From NCBI GenBank assembly GCA_947596225.1, contig CANQEX010000003.1, positions 1 through 43,991 of the forward strand: a stretch of DNA of 43,991 bases, written 5' to 3'. How positions within the stretch are numbered: the first letter of the stretch is position 1; each line of letters begins with the position of its first letter. The notes below the pieces were generated by a model that saw only the letters and a program-made list of their open reading frames with translations, ran no database searches and had not been told where the DNA came from. The translations under genes and the position numbers were made by a program. This stretch comes from an uncultured Clostridia bacterium (GTDB lineage Bacteria > Bacillota > Clostridia > TANB77 > CAG-508). Of the stretch, positions 25,201-35,670 are shown piece after piece.

Positions 25201-28200
25201 ACCACTAATTGAAGTATCATATTTATATGTTAAAATATCTGAATTATTTTGTGATGTAATTCCTGGAATAACTGTACCTGTTGTAATTCCATTTCCATTT
25301 ATTACTGATTTTCCAGCAATAGTTTGTATTCTATTATTTACTTCATCTCTATTAGCATCTAATGCCATAGAATTATTTGCAAATTTATTTTTACCTGACT
25401 TATCTGCTTTAATATATGTTGAAGCATCTCCATTTGATGTTTTTAAGAATTTTGTTGGTTCATATGTTTGACCATCATAAACAAATACAACATCAAATGA
25501 GCCTCTATAACCTTCATCTACTATTGGAAGTTTTAATCTTGGTGCTTGCCATAATCCATCATCACCTGTAATTATTGGAAAAGACATTTCTGTATCCATA
25601 ATATCTTTATAAGCTGTTGCCAATGATCTTTCTATTTCTTTTCCATTTTTATCTGTAACAACTTTATAAATATATACTTCAACACCTGGTATAGCATTTT
25701 CAGATGAATCTATAACTCCATTTGCTACTGAATCTTTTGTGTTTTTTCCATCTTCTAATGCTTTATCTTCCCAAACTTGACCTGCAAGTTTCATTGTTAC
25801 ATCAACTTCTGTATATGTAGGAAGTTCATTAGTTACTACTATTTCTAAGCTATTATCTGAACTTATTGGAGCACCATTATTAGAAATACCAATATTTTGC
25901 CATCCTTTTGGTAAATTTATTTCTTCTACTGTTACAGTTGGTGCTGAGTCTCCCCACCATTTAATTTCTGGTGAAATATATTCCTGACCACCTTTTAAAT
26001 TTAATGTATATTCCAAATAATTAGTTTTATTTCCATTTATTTCAAATAAATCACCTTTAATTTTTACTTTTATATCAAAATTTACTCCTGCTGAATCTAT
26101 CTCTTTTTCTTTTAAAACAACTTTTGAAATTTTAAATTTACCTATATTTGGTTTATCTACATTATATTTATTTATTGCTACTATATTTATACTTGCATCC
26201 TTTTCTAATGTTCCACTTACACTTGGATCTGCTTTATTATTTGATTGATGTCCTTTATCATCAGTAATTGACACAAATTCTGAACCTTTTGGTAACTTAG
26301 AAACAATTTCTCTAACTGTGTATGTTAAAGGTGGATCTCCTGCATTCCAAGGATACTCTTCACTGTAGTAAGTTTCTCCTGCTTTAAGTTGAACTTCGTA
26401 TGGAGCCCTATTACCAACAGTTACTTCAAAGTAAAATATATCATCTACAGGTGCATTTCCACTTTCTATATTTTTGGTTATAGTAAGTTTTCCATGTTCT
26501 TTTTTAGCCTTATTAACTACTGTAACTACAACGTTACCCTTTTCCTTTTTTATACAATCATCACAAGATAATGTACCAGATTTTCCACTTATACTGTATT
26601 GTTCAGCAATATCGCTTTCTTTTTCTTCAACTGTATATTCTGGCCCTTGATTTGGATCACCATACCAATAAATTTCTTTTCTAAAACTTTCTCCACCTTT
26701 TACTGTTACCTGTAAAGTATATTCTTCATTTTGATGGTATATTTCTTCTCCAGAAAATCCAAAACTACCTTTTAATTTTACTTCAAAATTAAATTCTTTA
26801 CCATCTAAAGATGAATCTATATCTTCTTTTTTTATTTCTAAAACTGCTTTATGTTGAGTTGCTTTATTAACAAATTTATTGTCTATAAAAATTTCTTCAG
26901 CACATTCTGTTAAAGTTCCTTCAATTTTATTATTAGTAAACGTTGTATTTTCACTACTTGCACTTACAAATTCTGTGCCTGGTGGCATACTAGCTAAATC
27001 TTCTTCTATTGTATATTTTGGAGCCTCTTCATCTTCTCTCCATGTATAGTCATCAGATTGGTATATCCACTCCCATCTATCATCTGCATCATTATGCTTT
27101 GCTTGAAGTGTTTTAGAAAACTCAGGATTATTTCCTACTTTAATTTTAAAAGTAAATTCTAATTTTCTAATATAATCATCTGTAAGTAGATTATCATTTT
27201 CTAATGTTTTTATTATTCTTAAACGACCAACTTTACTTTCTGGTTCATTAATATGATTCCATACTGTTACTACTATAGGCTGATTATCAACACCTTCACT
27301 TATTTCTCCATCTCCATGCTCTATAGTTGGTATAATCTCTCCTTCACCAGCAACATATTCTTCAACTTTATAACTTGGTGCATCATCTCCATACCATTCA
27401 AACTCATCTGAAGTCCAAGTACCTGTTACTTCTGAAACTTCTGAATTTTCTGTTGGTTTTCCAACTTTAATTTCAAGAAGATTACTATTATCATCTTCTA
27501 TACCTTCTTCTAATAGTATTACTTCTCCATCTTTTCCAATTCGTACTTTTTGATTTTTATATTGTTTATCTTTATACTTAAATGTTCCTTCTATAGTTAC
27601 ATAAAATCTAAATGTTCTCTCATACAATGTTTCCTGATCAACATGTTTAACAATTTCTAGTTTTCCTTTTTTCGTTGTACATTGGTTTGTAAATGGTGCA
27701 TCTATAACAACTTCATCTTCTCCTTTATTTCCTAATGTTTTGTACTCATTTTCTGTTACTGCTCCACTCACATATTCAATATCTTCTGGAACATCTATTT
27801 CTTTTATAGTATATTCTGGATTATTACCATAAGCCCAACTATATTCACCTGATTCTCCTTCCCATACATAATCACTGTTTTCATTTTTACCACTTACTTG
27901 GTCTAATACTATTGTTTCAGGAGCATAACCTTCTACTTTAAGTTCAAATGTAAATTTCAAACTATTAATATAATCTTCAGAAAGTTCAGATGAATTTTTT
28001 AAAGTTTTAATAATATGTACAGAACCTTTTTCAATTTCCTGTTCGTTTACAGCAGTTACTACTACTGTTTCGCCTTTTATTAAACTTCCAGTTTCTGGAT
28101 TTATTGATACTTTTTGAGAACCTTCTGGCATTGAAATTTCCTCTACAGAATATGTTGGTGCCTCTCCATACCATTGTACATTATTAGAAAGCCAAGGAAT

Positions 28201-30414
28201 GCAATTTCCACTTTCATCAAGTTTAACAGTAGCATCTGAAATTTCTAGTGATTGATTTTTATATGTTATTCCATTATATATATAATAATCTCCATTAATA
28301 ATAACTTTAAAAGTAAACTGTGTATTTTTTCCAATAAAATACTTATCTACTGGTAATTGAATATCTTTTATTTCTTTATTTATTTGAATTTTTCCTTCTT
28401 CAGGTCCCATTTTATTTGTTGCTATAACTGAAACTGCTTTTATTTCATCTAAGTTTCCTTTACGATTTTCTATACTTACTTCTGAAAAACCTTCTTCTGC
28501 AATTTCTGTTACTTCATAAGATGGTTTGTTATCTCCAATCCAGTAATAAACTTTAGATTCAGCAGAAGATCCTGCTTTTACTCTTATAACATCAGTTCCA
28601 CTATTAGCTGCTCCATTAACATTTACTCTAAATTGGAAGAATTTATTATCAAGTTTAATTTCATTACCTAATATATCAATAACTTTTTTGCTTATTACTA
28701 ATTTTCCTTTATGAACATCAACTGGATCTCTATCTAATTCTGCATACTCATACCATCTAGCTGCATGTTTTATTTTTGCTAAAGCCTGACTAATTTTGGT
28801 TTCTCCAGTACCTTCCAAATAGAATATTTTTTTACCTGTTTTTTGCAATTCGCCATGTTCATCTGGTATTATTTCATCTTCACTTCTTTCAGTCCACGTT
28901 TCTTCATTATATGTACCTTGTAATGGAATGTATTCTCCAGCTGCATTCATATATTCATAATAAGTTTTTATGTTAGTTATTTTTGTAATATTTTGAATTA
29001 TATTTTTATTTGTAATTTTAATATAAAATTTATCTTTAGGCATTGGCATACCTTTACAGTTAGTTGTTGTTTTTTCAGTTACAAGTTGCCAATCTATACT
29101 ATCTAGTTTCTTATCTTTTCCATTTACATTTGCATATACTTCCATTCCAGTCATACCAGCAAAAAACAAACTTTCACCATTTCTATCTGTAGCTTCTTCA
29201 TTATCATAATCTATTGCAAATGGTCCTACTGTTAAAGTTTGTGTATTTTCATCAAATTGAGCTGTAGGTTGCATATCTTTACCTTCACTATCTTTTTCTA
29301 CCCATTTAGGATTATATTTAATTTTAAATGCATTACCTATATTAATCTTTTCTCCATTTTCATCATAAATCTCTGTTTTACTAGATCTTTTTTTGCCATT
29401 ACATATTCTATTTATATAACTTTCAAATGCTTTTGCTTCTGTGGCAAGTGCATTTTCTGCAACACTATGACCACCTGCCGCAGTATTCCACCATGCTTCC
29501 TGAATATAACTATTAGTACCACCTGTATAACTAGGAAAAATTTGATCAGCCACTTCATTTTCATTGATTTTTTTAACAACAGGTGTTCCAGTTACATGAA
29601 TTGTTGTGCCTTTTGGAACAGAATTATTTCCATTATCTTGATTTACTGTAAAACTTGGGAAAGACTGTCTTTTTCCATCCATAGTAAAGCTAAATGATCC
29701 GTTATATTCATTGTTAGTTTTTACATAAAATGCTTTATGATTTTCAATTTTTTTAGTAACTTCTATTTTCTTATTATCTATTTCTGCAACATATTTAGGA
29801 TTAGTTATAAATACTGTTTTACTTCCTACTTTACAAGTATATGCATCACTATTTATCTGAATTTGATTTCCATTTTCATCTGTTTCAATATCATAATAAT
29901 CACGAACTATTCCGTCTTCCATTACTGCTTCAGATAAAATATATGCTTCCATTGCATTAGCACTTTTAGAATCTCCAGCACTATACCTTGCTAAACCTCT
30001 ATATCTAAAATTAGGAGCTCCAAAACTTTCATCTTGAGGTCCTTCTATTGCATATTCTCCATAACCTAAATCATCTTCTGGATTTCTTCCACCTTCACTA
30101 GCACCTGGTAATGGTGAACCATGTGCACAACATAAGATTTCGTATAATCCACGTAAGTCTTCTACAGTAATTACACCTGGTAAATTTACTGCATTTTGTG
30201 CAACAGATTCTATTATTAATCTTGCTCTTAAATTTGTTTTTACTAAAGATAATTGATCTTTAAATTCATCATTATTGTATTCATTTCTATATTTACCACT
30301 AATTGTACCACCTTCATTAGTAGTTTGGGCATTTGATATATAAACAAGTCTAGTGCTTAATATTAATAATATTATTAAAAACAATATTGAAAATTTCTTT
30401 ATTAATTTATTCAT
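22252..30414 (-). CDS. Giant secreted repeat protein with C-terminal wall or membrane anchor
   Basis: The product is 2720 residues. ATG 30414 is used because GGAGG lies just before it; it starts one base after the stop of the upstream gene, so the two are translationally coupled. A signal peptide (1-28) precedes a unique N-terminal region (about 30-560). Eight diverged domains of about 100-150 residues follow (about 568-1540). Each begins with a G-K-L-x-I-x-K strand and contains a W-Y-G-D-x-P-x-Y-x-V-E-E motif, as in Cna-B/DUF7601-like adhesin repeats. Two SdrD-B-like domains (VWEDKA, near 1543 and 2085) flank a DUF11-like region. The end has FTPPTGLESGN, one hydrophobic helix and KKK, resembling a non-canonical sortase signal. 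It is probably a surface stalk or adhesin. Confidence 0.85.
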   Translation of the reverse strand: MNKLIKKFSILFLIILLILSTRLVYISNAQTTNEGGTISGKYRNEYNNDEFKDQLSLVKTNLRARLIIESVAQNAVNLPGVITVEDLRGLYEILCCAHGSPLPGASEGGRNPEDDLGYGEYAIEGPQDESFGAPNFRYRGLARYSAGDSKSANAMEAYILSEAVMEDGIVRDYYDIETDENGNQIQINSDAYTCKVGSKTVFITNPKYVAEIDNKKIEVTKKIENHKAFYVKTNNEYNGSFSFTMDGKRQSFPSFTVNQDNGNNSVPKGTTIHVTGTPVVKKINENEVADQIFPSYTGGTNSYIQEAWWNTAAGGHSVAENALATEAKAFESYINRICNGKKRSSKTEIYDENGEKINIGNAFKIKYNPKWVEKDSEGKDMQPTAQFDENTQTLTVGPFAIDYDNEEATDRNGESLFFAGMTGMEVYANVNGKDKKLDSIDWQLVTEKTTTNCKGMPMPKDKFYIKITNKNIIQNITKITNIKTYYEYMNAAGEYIPLQGTYNEETWTERSEDEIIPDEHGELQKTGKKIFYLEGTGETKISQALAKIKHAARWYEYAELDRDPVDVHKGKLVISKKVIDILGNEIKLDNKFFQFRVNVNGAANSGTDVIRVKAGSSAESKVYYWIGDNKPSYEVTEIAEEGFSEVSIENRKGNLDEIKAVSVIATNKMGPEEGKIQINKEIKDIQLPVDKYFIGKNTQFTFKVIINGDYYIYNGITYKNQSLEISDATVKLDESGNCIPWLSNNVQWYGEAPTYSVEEISMPEGSQKVSINPETGSLIKGETVVVTAVNEQEIEKGSVHIIKTLKNSSELSEDYINSLKFTFELKVEGYAPETIVLDQVSGKNENSDYVWEGESGEYSWAYGNNPEYTIKEIDVPEDIEYVSGAVTENEYKTLGNKGEDEVVIDAPFTNQCTTKKGKLEIVKHVDQETLYERTFRFYVTIEGTFKYKDKQYKNQKVRIGKDGEVILLEEGIEDDNSNLLEIKVGKPTENSEVSEVTGTWTSDEFEWYGDDAPSYKVEEYVAGEGEIIPTIEHGDGEISEGVDNQPIVVTVWNHINEPESKVGRLRIIKTLENDNLLTDDYIRKLEFTFKIKVGNNPEFSKTLQAKHNDADDRWEWIYQSDDYTWREDEEAPKYTIEEDLASMPPGTEFVSASSENTTFTNNKIEGTLTECAEEIFIDNKFVNKATQHKAVLEIKKEDIDSSLDGKEFNFEVKLKGSFGFSGEEIYHQNEEYTLQVTVKGGESFRKEIYWYGDPNQGPEYTVEEKESDIAEQYSISGKSGTLSCDDCIKKEKGNVVVTVVNKAKKEHGKLTITKNIESGNAPVDDIFYFEVTVGNRAPYEVQLKAGETYYSEEYPWNAGDPPLTYTVREIVSKLPKGSEFVSITDDKGHQSNNKADPSVSGTLEKDASINIVAINKYNVDKPNIGKFKISKVVLKEKEIDSAGVNFDIKVKIKGDLFEINGNKTNYLEYTLNLKGGQEYISPEIKWWGDSAPTVTVEEINLPKGWQNIGISNNGAPISSDNSLEIVVTNELPTYTEVDVTMKLAGQVWEDKALEDGKNTKDSVANGVIDSSENAIPGVEVYIYKVVTDKNGKEIERSLATAYKDIMDTEMSFPIITGDDGLWQAPRLKLPIVDEGYRGSFDVVFVYDGQTYEPTKFLKTSNGDASTYIKADKSGKNKFANNSMALDANRDEVNNRIQTIAGKSVINGNGITTGTVIPGITSQNNSDILTYKYDTSISGENAKAISKLITTNSDGTAKDLFKTEARTSIGGLTFPFDNNADRYALKSEDTEITELGQEHAYVYEAIYDYCLHINLGLVRRPDADVGLAKDLYSAKVSVKGTETNQEFNRKFGTLKDKLADQNGDAYTFEISRNAETIGTYPLDLYSTDYYYRAEMYLSNLGPNLYEKLAETGITNEMEVELNYKVVLYNESTSYKETIRSINDYFDSSFSEPTKIELNGNAISGKVTEKNILSSDGVRYNKLVIDNLNVSLASGEKAEIMITFKVQKATIDGIRDTLIKGQKSNVAEIASYSTYNQDGSVAGKVDKDSAPANFNISDYNQKSWYEDDTDSAPVLVINLKDQGREVVGKVWEDKANDDTAIGNGVKDDDEAFIGGLTTQLVEKIKIDDKEYDFLWPTNESLNCLGGESIKDVTGFDSTIETISNPSDGNIGSYKFQGVPLGNYVVRFVYGNDKTDLNDNLNITTAPKALNVDGNNYSNDENILTANYDKDEVGKTPAVYNGQDYKTTIYQADPNKLDSDARDNEARRLEVIANSQTITNSNANVLHTANNKDDFRSQLYEDYYMFADTDKIVFDKNVTDDKISYEENCGLIERPENKIVLDKEISSIKLTTNDGNVIFDAKYDITYDEKFSPLGEPSDCVVIDKLGSNRYLVAKVELNSSSIGTDVMQALNKTENENDGTKNFRFINVDDTILQGTTIEINYKLTALNVSEKDYTSVKLDEIKADSSGTVKQQILGLAKQSKEEMQTENYVYGTYLGNSYYTGDSTEDVPVTTKVRQLVEYIDNNGVFSAEYNNEDNHTWRNTNVTELAGNGYKSQRLLDITAIPQYKILDANNYTYKTTQRNNLALSVDSEQNEDFEKPLVPYSVDAANSKADITLTVTKTVSAQEDANNLTYDNLAEIVKYENSVGRRDTISIPGNAKPKDGEFITALKERDSSATEIVTFTPPTGLESGNVIIMQVLIVVAIALTVIVAGIIIIKKKVL
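25790..28720 (-). repeat. Eight tandem diverged Cna-B/DUF7601-like protein domains
   Basis: Domain starts lie at about 28710, 28400, 28030, 27670, 27225, 26850, 26490 and 26130. Shared features are an initial G-K-(L/I)-x-I-x-K strand, an F-x-F-x-V strand, a W-x-G-D/E-x-P-x-Y-x-(V/I)-x-E motif and a closing V-V-T-x-x-N-x strand. Identity is low at both DNA and protein level, which indicates old duplication. Confidence 0.75.
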
Positions 30415-30415
30415 A

Positions 30416-33400
30416 TTAAACACCTCCTTTTTTCTTTGATAACACAATTTTGTTATACGTTATGAATACTGCAATACCTATTAATAAAATTGTTGTTATT
30501 ATTATTGAAATATTTATAAATATCTCTCCAGTTTTTATTAAAATTGATACATCTGCAGATCCTAAATCGTTTTCTCCTTGTGCTTTATTAGCTGGAGTAG
30601 AGTTATTATCAGAAACTCCATAAACGTTATAGTCTTCATAAATTTCTGCTACATTATTTATAACTCCTGTATTTTCCTCTGTCATTTGTCTAGTTAATAC
30701 TAATTTTATTGTAGTAGATTCTCCTGGTGCTAGTTCTTTATCAGCTAATACTGTTGTATATAAGTTTCCATCTGAACCTGTATACCAACTTGAATTAGCT
30801 TCTAATGAAGAGTTAAAAGTCATTCCTTCTGGCATATAGTCTACTATTTTCTTTACAAATCCAGTAATATCTCCAACATTTGACACTTTAAATGTATATT
30901 CAATATATACAGTTGAACCTGATATATATTTAGCAGCTATTTCTGTTTTTGCAAAAGTTGTATTTTCATACTTATCTGTTGTTGTTCCTTTAGAAGTTTG
31001 TGTAGTTATTTTAGAAATTGTTTTTTCTAGTTTTAAATCAAAAGTATCTGCTAAAATTAACCCTATATCTATTCCTGATACACTTCCATTTTCAACTTTT
31101 ATAACATCTGTAATAGCTCCATTTCTTACTTTGCCTTCTTGCTCTAACTTAGTAGTTAAAGCATCACTATTTACATTTGGATCAACTCCATCTTTTTGAT
31201 ATGTTGTTACAGAATATTTTACTGTATCATAATCAAATATAACTAGATAATTTCCATTTTGTACACCTGAAAATGTATAGCTACCTGTTGAATCTGTAGT
31301 AACTGCTTTTTGTATAATACCTGTTTGGCTATCTACTAATTTAACTGCTATTCCTGGTAATAATTCTTCACCATCTTCTCTCATACCATTTGAATTTTTA
31401 TCAAGCCATGCTACACCAGCAATTTTATATGTTTTTGTAATATTGGCTTTTACAGAAGTATCACTACCGTCCCCTTCATTATCTAAATTTGAAGATAATG
31501 CTGGTGAAGGTTCAACTATATGAGTTATCTCATTTGATCTTATTGCTGCTATATTTTCTGAAGATAGTTCAGCATAATTTGTAATAGATTTTTCTTTAAC
31601 TCCTTTTAAAAGATTTGCTACCCCATCTATACTAACTACTAATTCACTACCTGGCATCAAATCAGCTGTTATAACAGCTTCATTAGTTGCAGTTCTTGTA
31701 CTATGTTGCTCACCATCAACTAAACACTTAATATTTTGAACAATTACACCGTCTGGAACTATATCTGTTAATACAAGATTTTTAGCTATAGCTTTTCCTT
31801 CATTTTTAACTGTAAATTTATAGTTAATTTTATCTCCTTCTTGAATATAAGTATTTTTTGTATCTGTTGTTTGATTTATTACTAATACTGGTTTAGCAAT
31901 TTCAGTTGTCATTGTATTTGATTCATAAGTATCTGTTCCATCTGCTTTGGCTTTTATTACAGTATTAGCTCTTGAACTTGTTACATTATTTTGTAACTGA
32001 TTTGCTTTAACAGTTACTCCTAACATAACCTGTTCATGTTGATTTAATTTATCTACATTCCAAGTAATAGTTCTAGTAGTTTCATCAAAATTTGCTTGTG
32101 ACACATCTTCAAAACGTGTTTTATCATCTGATAATTTCATTATTGAAGCTTTTACAAAAGAAAATTCTGTTGGTAATTCTTCTGTAATTACTATATTATT
32201 TAATTCTTTATTAGCAATATTTTGAACATATATTAAGAAAGATACTTCTTTTTCTGGTGTGTATACTTCAGTTTGTACCATCGAATTATTTTGCATACTA
32301 TATTGTGAAATTTTTAAATCTGCTTTTACTACTTTTACTTTACTTGTATTTGATGTCATAACTGTATTTAAATCTTTTGCAGTAACATTTGAAGCCATTT
32401 CTATATTAATAGTATCAATATTCATCATTGAAATCATATTAGTTTGTAAATGTAAATCTACTACAATTTCTTCATTTTTTTCTAATTCTAAAAGATTTAT
32501 GTTTAAAATATTATCATCAATACTACTTGTTACATCTTCTCTTTCAATATCATATGAAATATATGTTGTATTATCTGGAATTGGAATTTGTATTTTTATA
32601 TCTTCTGCTTTATTTTCTCCAACGTTTTTAACAACTGTTTTTAGTACAAAGTCTTGATATTCTTTTACTGTTTCCTTGTTAATTTCAGTTGTTATACTTA
32701 ATTCTGGTCCTTTTCCAGTTGTTAATCCAACTAAATCAGGAATTGATACTTCATTAGTTACAGCAAGTTCAGAATTATTTGTATAATTTACTGCAAATGT
32801 ACCATAAAAATTCTCATTATGAGGCAAATTTGCAGGAATTGCAAATTGATATGTAAATCTTAAAACCTCTGTGTCTTGCATTTGATAATTTGAATCTACA
32901 GGCATAATTAAATATGATTTTATATTATCAAAACTTTCTGGGTTTGTTAACCATTTATTTGAAGCATCATTTAAATCTTTTGTAGCTTCTTTATTTTCTG
33001 AATAGTATACAGTAAATTGTGTACTATTACGTTGATCTGAAACTAATCCAGTAATTAACTTACTATCTAATGTTGTTCCTAATTCATTTCCATTTACTAT
33101 ATCTTTTACTCCTGTAAAAGGTATTCTTCCTAAAATAGATACATTTGAAACTGTATTTCCATTATTGTTCATAATTATAAGTTCCATAGTAGGATTTTTT
33201 TCTGTTGAATAAATATCTATTAAATCCTCTTTTTTACCTTGTCTTACAGAAGTAACAATATTATTATCTTTATAATTAGAAATACCATTAACAGCTACAA
33301 GTCCTGTAGGTGCAGAATAGTTAATTGTTATTTCTGATTTTCCTTCATTTTCATAATTTGTAGCTTCACTGTTATTGTATCTAAATTTTATTGTCTCTGT

Positions 33401-35491
33401 TTTAGCTGGTGTATATAAATTTACTTTTATATTAGCATTAAGAACTATGTTTGTACCATTTGTTAATACACCTGAATTTATTCCTTCTTGAATTCCATCT
33501 AATGTAATTACTATTGTTTTATTAACAACTTCTGCAGAAGTAAGAGTTAATCCTTCTGCATAAAGTAAACTTGCATCTGTTATTTCAATATTTTCTATTG
33601 ATTCTGGTAATTCTATTTCGAATACTGAATGACCATATATATCTGAGGTATCATTTGCATTGTTTAATTCAACTCTTAATTCAACATTTGTATTATTTTC
33701 AAGTGTTGAAAAACTATCTTTATTTATAACTAAATTTGCTTTAGTCTTTGTATCTACTAAGTTTGTAACTGTTTCAACATTTCCAACTTCTACAGCTTCT
33801 TCTACATATGTATAGTTTGCTTTAATAGTAGAGTTTGTAGATATACTTGCCATATTAATAAAAGTAGCTTTATCTAATGAAGAATTCTTCATAACTTTTA
33901 TATTACCAATTACTAAATTTCCTTCAGCTATTGGTTTTGTTAATTGAAATACTAATCTAGAATTAATATTTTCAAAATTAACTACTATATTTCCTTGTTC
34001 ATTTACTTGTGATTCATTATTAATAGTAGAAATAACATTACCATTTATATCTAAAACTTTAATTTCTCCATTCTCTCCTAAGATCTTATTAAAGTTTTCT
34101 TTTGATATATATATTTGTTTATAATAAATGTCATTATTTTCATAACGATTTGAATTTTTATCTATATATGAATTTGCAACATCTTCAACTACTATTCCTT
34201 CTACTATTTGAGAATATGAAATATTTATCATTGTTTTTGATAATAATTCAGTTTCATATTTTCCATTGTTAGCATAATTCATATAAGTATATGCTTTTGA
34301 AACTTCTGGAGTTTCATTATCTATATTTAGAGATACTATTTCACCAGTTTTACCATCTAAGGCATACTCATGGTTTTCATTATTTGTTACTACATTAACA
34401 TTATTTTCTTTTGAGCCACTTAATACTGATAATTTTGCTTCTATATTTGAATTTAAAGTAATTGGTTCTTGTGGTATTTCTAAATTTTTATATGTATATG
34501 TAATTAAATATTCATCAATACCAGAACCATTATAATATCTAGATTCTTCTACAACATCTTTTTCAGCATCTTGTAGATATTCATCTTCAAATTCATCTAC
34601 TTTAACTAATTGCTTTAAATTATCAACTTTTATTGTTATTTTATTATTATCTGCATCATAATTCCAATTATTTTGATCAAAAGTTACTTCTCCAACATTT
34701 TCTCCATTAGTTGCCATAGTACTATTAGCTATAATACTAACTTCACTTGGATAAACATTTTCAAAAACAGGAGCATCGATAACAATTTCTGATTCTTTTA
34801 TTGGTAAACTATTAGCATCTGTTGAATCATCAACTTTTAAAACTGTTTGTAATATAACACCATCTCCATAGTCTATATACTTTTCAACAGAATTTTCTAC
34901 TTTTACTTCTCTATTATCTTCCCAAGAAACATTTAAAGTAGTTTCCTTTGCTATTTGATTTTCTTCTCCTTTTTCATCAACATAAACACCTGTAAGTACT
35001 ACTAAAAAATCTTTTGATATTTTTTCTTCACTTACAAATTTTTCATTCTTATATTGAATTGGTACGGTTATTTCAACAGTATCATTTGAGTTATTAATTT
35101 GTTGCATAGTTATAATATTATCTTCAACTGATTGAACATAATCATCTAATTCTTCTTTCTCTTTCAATTCAAAATTTAAACCATTTTCTTCTTTCTCAAC
35201 AATTGCAATTTTAGCATCTTTTAAATATCCTGAGTCGTGAACATTTAATTTCATGCTAATTGCCAAATCCTGATTATTTACATCACTAATAACCGAAGTT
35301 TGTTTATTTTCTTCGGTTCCAAAATAAGCTTCAAATTCTACATTTTTGTGTCCTGTATCAGATTCCTCGCCAAATATAGCCTCAGTAAAACTAGAAGCAT
35401 ATGATTTAGTTACAAATGCAAAATTTGTAAAAGTTAATGTAAATATTAGGATTATGGCTAACAATTTTTCTAGAATTTTGTTTTTTAGCAT
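30416..35491 (-). CDS. Large secreted DUF11/SdrD-type surface protein
   Basis: The product is 1691 residues. The signal peptide (1-33) ends near SYASS. A long beta-rich region (35-950) has Cna-like adhesin character. DUF11-like repeats follow (about 960, 1080, 1200 and 1490). They are recognised by phrases such as VKNVGENKAEDIKIQIPIPDNT and FTVKNEGKAIAKNLVLTDIVPDG. One SdrD-B-like domain (GVAWLDKNSNGMREDGEELLPGI) lies near 1350. The C-terminus has SADVSILIKTGE, a membrane helix (about 1660-1682) and a Lys tail, so it is membrane- or wall-anchored. GGAGGG lies 10 bases before the ATG. Two promoters lie upstream, and the giant gene follows by one base, so both are made together as envelope structures. 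Confidence 0.85.
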   Translation of the reverse strand: MLKNKILEKLLAIILIFTLTFTNFAFVTKSYASSFTEAIFGEESDTGHKNVEFEAYFGTEENKQTSVISDVNNQDLAISMKLNVHDSGYLKDAKIAIVEKEENGLNFELKEKEELDDYVQSVEDNIITMQQINNSNDTVEITVPIQYKNEKFVSEEKISKDFLVVLTGVYVDEKGEENQIAKETTLNVSWEDNREVKVENSVEKYIDYGDGVILQTVLKVDDSTDANSLPIKESEIVIDAPVFENVYPSEVSIIANSTMATNGENVGEVTFDQNNWNYDADNNKITIKVDNLKQLVKVDEFEDEYLQDAEKDVVEESRYYNGSGIDEYLITYTYKNLEIPQEPITLNSNIEAKLSVLSGSKENNVNVVTNNENHEYALDGKTGEIVSLNIDNETPEVSKAYTYMNYANNGKYETELLSKTMINISYSQIVEGIVVEDVANSYIDKNSNRYENNDIYYKQIYISKENFNKILGENGEIKVLDINGNVISTINNESQVNEQGNIVVNFENINSRLVFQLTKPIAEGNLVIGNIKVMKNSSLDKATFINMASISTNSTIKANYTYVEEAVEVGNVETVTNLVDTKTKANLVINKDSFSTLENNTNVELRVELNNANDTSDIYGHSVFEIELPESIENIEITDASLLYAEGLTLTSAEVVNKTIVITLDGIQEGINSGVLTNGTNIVLNANIKVNLYTPAKTETIKFRYNNSEATNYENEGKSEITINYSAPTGLVAVNGISNYKDNNIVTSVRQGKKEDLIDIYSTEKNPTMELIIMNNNGNTVSNVSILGRIPFTGVKDIVNGNELGTTLDSKLITGLVSDQRNSTQFTVYYSENKEATKDLNDASNKWLTNPESFDNIKSYLIMPVDSNYQMQDTEVLRFTYQFAIPANLPHNENFYGTFAVNYTNNSELAVTNEVSIPDLVGLTTGKGPELSITTEINKETVKEYQDFVLKTVVKNVGENKAEDIKIQIPIPDNTTYISYDIEREDVTSSIDDNILNINLLELEKNEEIVVDLHLQTNMISMMNIDTINIEMASNVTAKDLNTVMTSNTSKVKVVKADLKISQYSMQNNSMVQTEVYTPEKEVSFLIYVQNIANKELNNIVITEELPTEFSFVKASIMKLSDDKTRFEDVSQANFDETTRTITWNVDKLNQHEQVMLGVTVKANQLQNNVTSSRANTVIKAKADGTDTYESNTMTTEIAKPVLVINQTTDTKNTYIQEGDKINYKFTVKNEGKAIAKNLVLTDIVPDGVIVQNIKCLVDGEQHSTRTATNEAVITADLMPGSELVVSIDGVANLLKGVKEKSITNYAELSSENIAAIRSNEITHIVEPSPALSSNLDNEGDGSDTSVKANITKTYKIAGVAWLDKNSNGMREDGEELLPGIAVKLVDSQTGIIQKAVTTDSTGSYTFSGVQNGNYLVIFDYDTVKYSVTTYQKDGVDPNVNSDALTTKLEQEGKVRNGAITDVIKVENGSVSGIDIGLILADTFDLKLEKTISKITTQTSKGTTTDKYENTTFAKTEIAAKYISGSTVYIEYTFKVSNVGDITGFVKKIVDYMPEGMTFNSSLEANSSWYTGSDGNLYTTVLADKELAPGESTTIKLVLTRQMTEENTGVINNVAEIYEDYNVYGVSDNNSTPANKAQGENDLGSADVSILIKTGEIFINISIIITTILLIGIAVFITYNKIVLSKKKGGV

Positions 35492-35559
35492 AATCTTAAT
35501 TCCCTCCTATAATAACAAATTTTTACATAGTATCTCACTATTATTTTTTTATAAGTATA

Positions 35560-35587
35560 ATTTTACTCCTTTTTTTTTAGTAGTCAA
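35560..35587 (-). promoter_or_regulatory. Proximal promoter of the surface-protein operon
   Basis: On the minus strand TTGACT (35582-35587), a 16-base spacer and TAAAAT (35560-35565) give a leader of about 60 bases. Confidence 0.6.
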
Positions 35588-35670
35588 TACTCAAAGTGCT
35601 TAAAAATCAATAGTTTACATTTTTTTCCTTTTTAATTTATTACGGAAATTTAATTAGAGCAAATTTATAT

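Noticed and set aside
25790..28720. CRISPR array or DNA-level tandem repeat
   Set aside because: The repeats are recognisable only at protein level, with diverged DNA and variable spacing.
29239..29937. Two Cys/Phe/Ile-rich plus-strand reading frames
   Set aside because: Their composition is that of antisense frames of an AT-rich gene; no ribosome binding sites.
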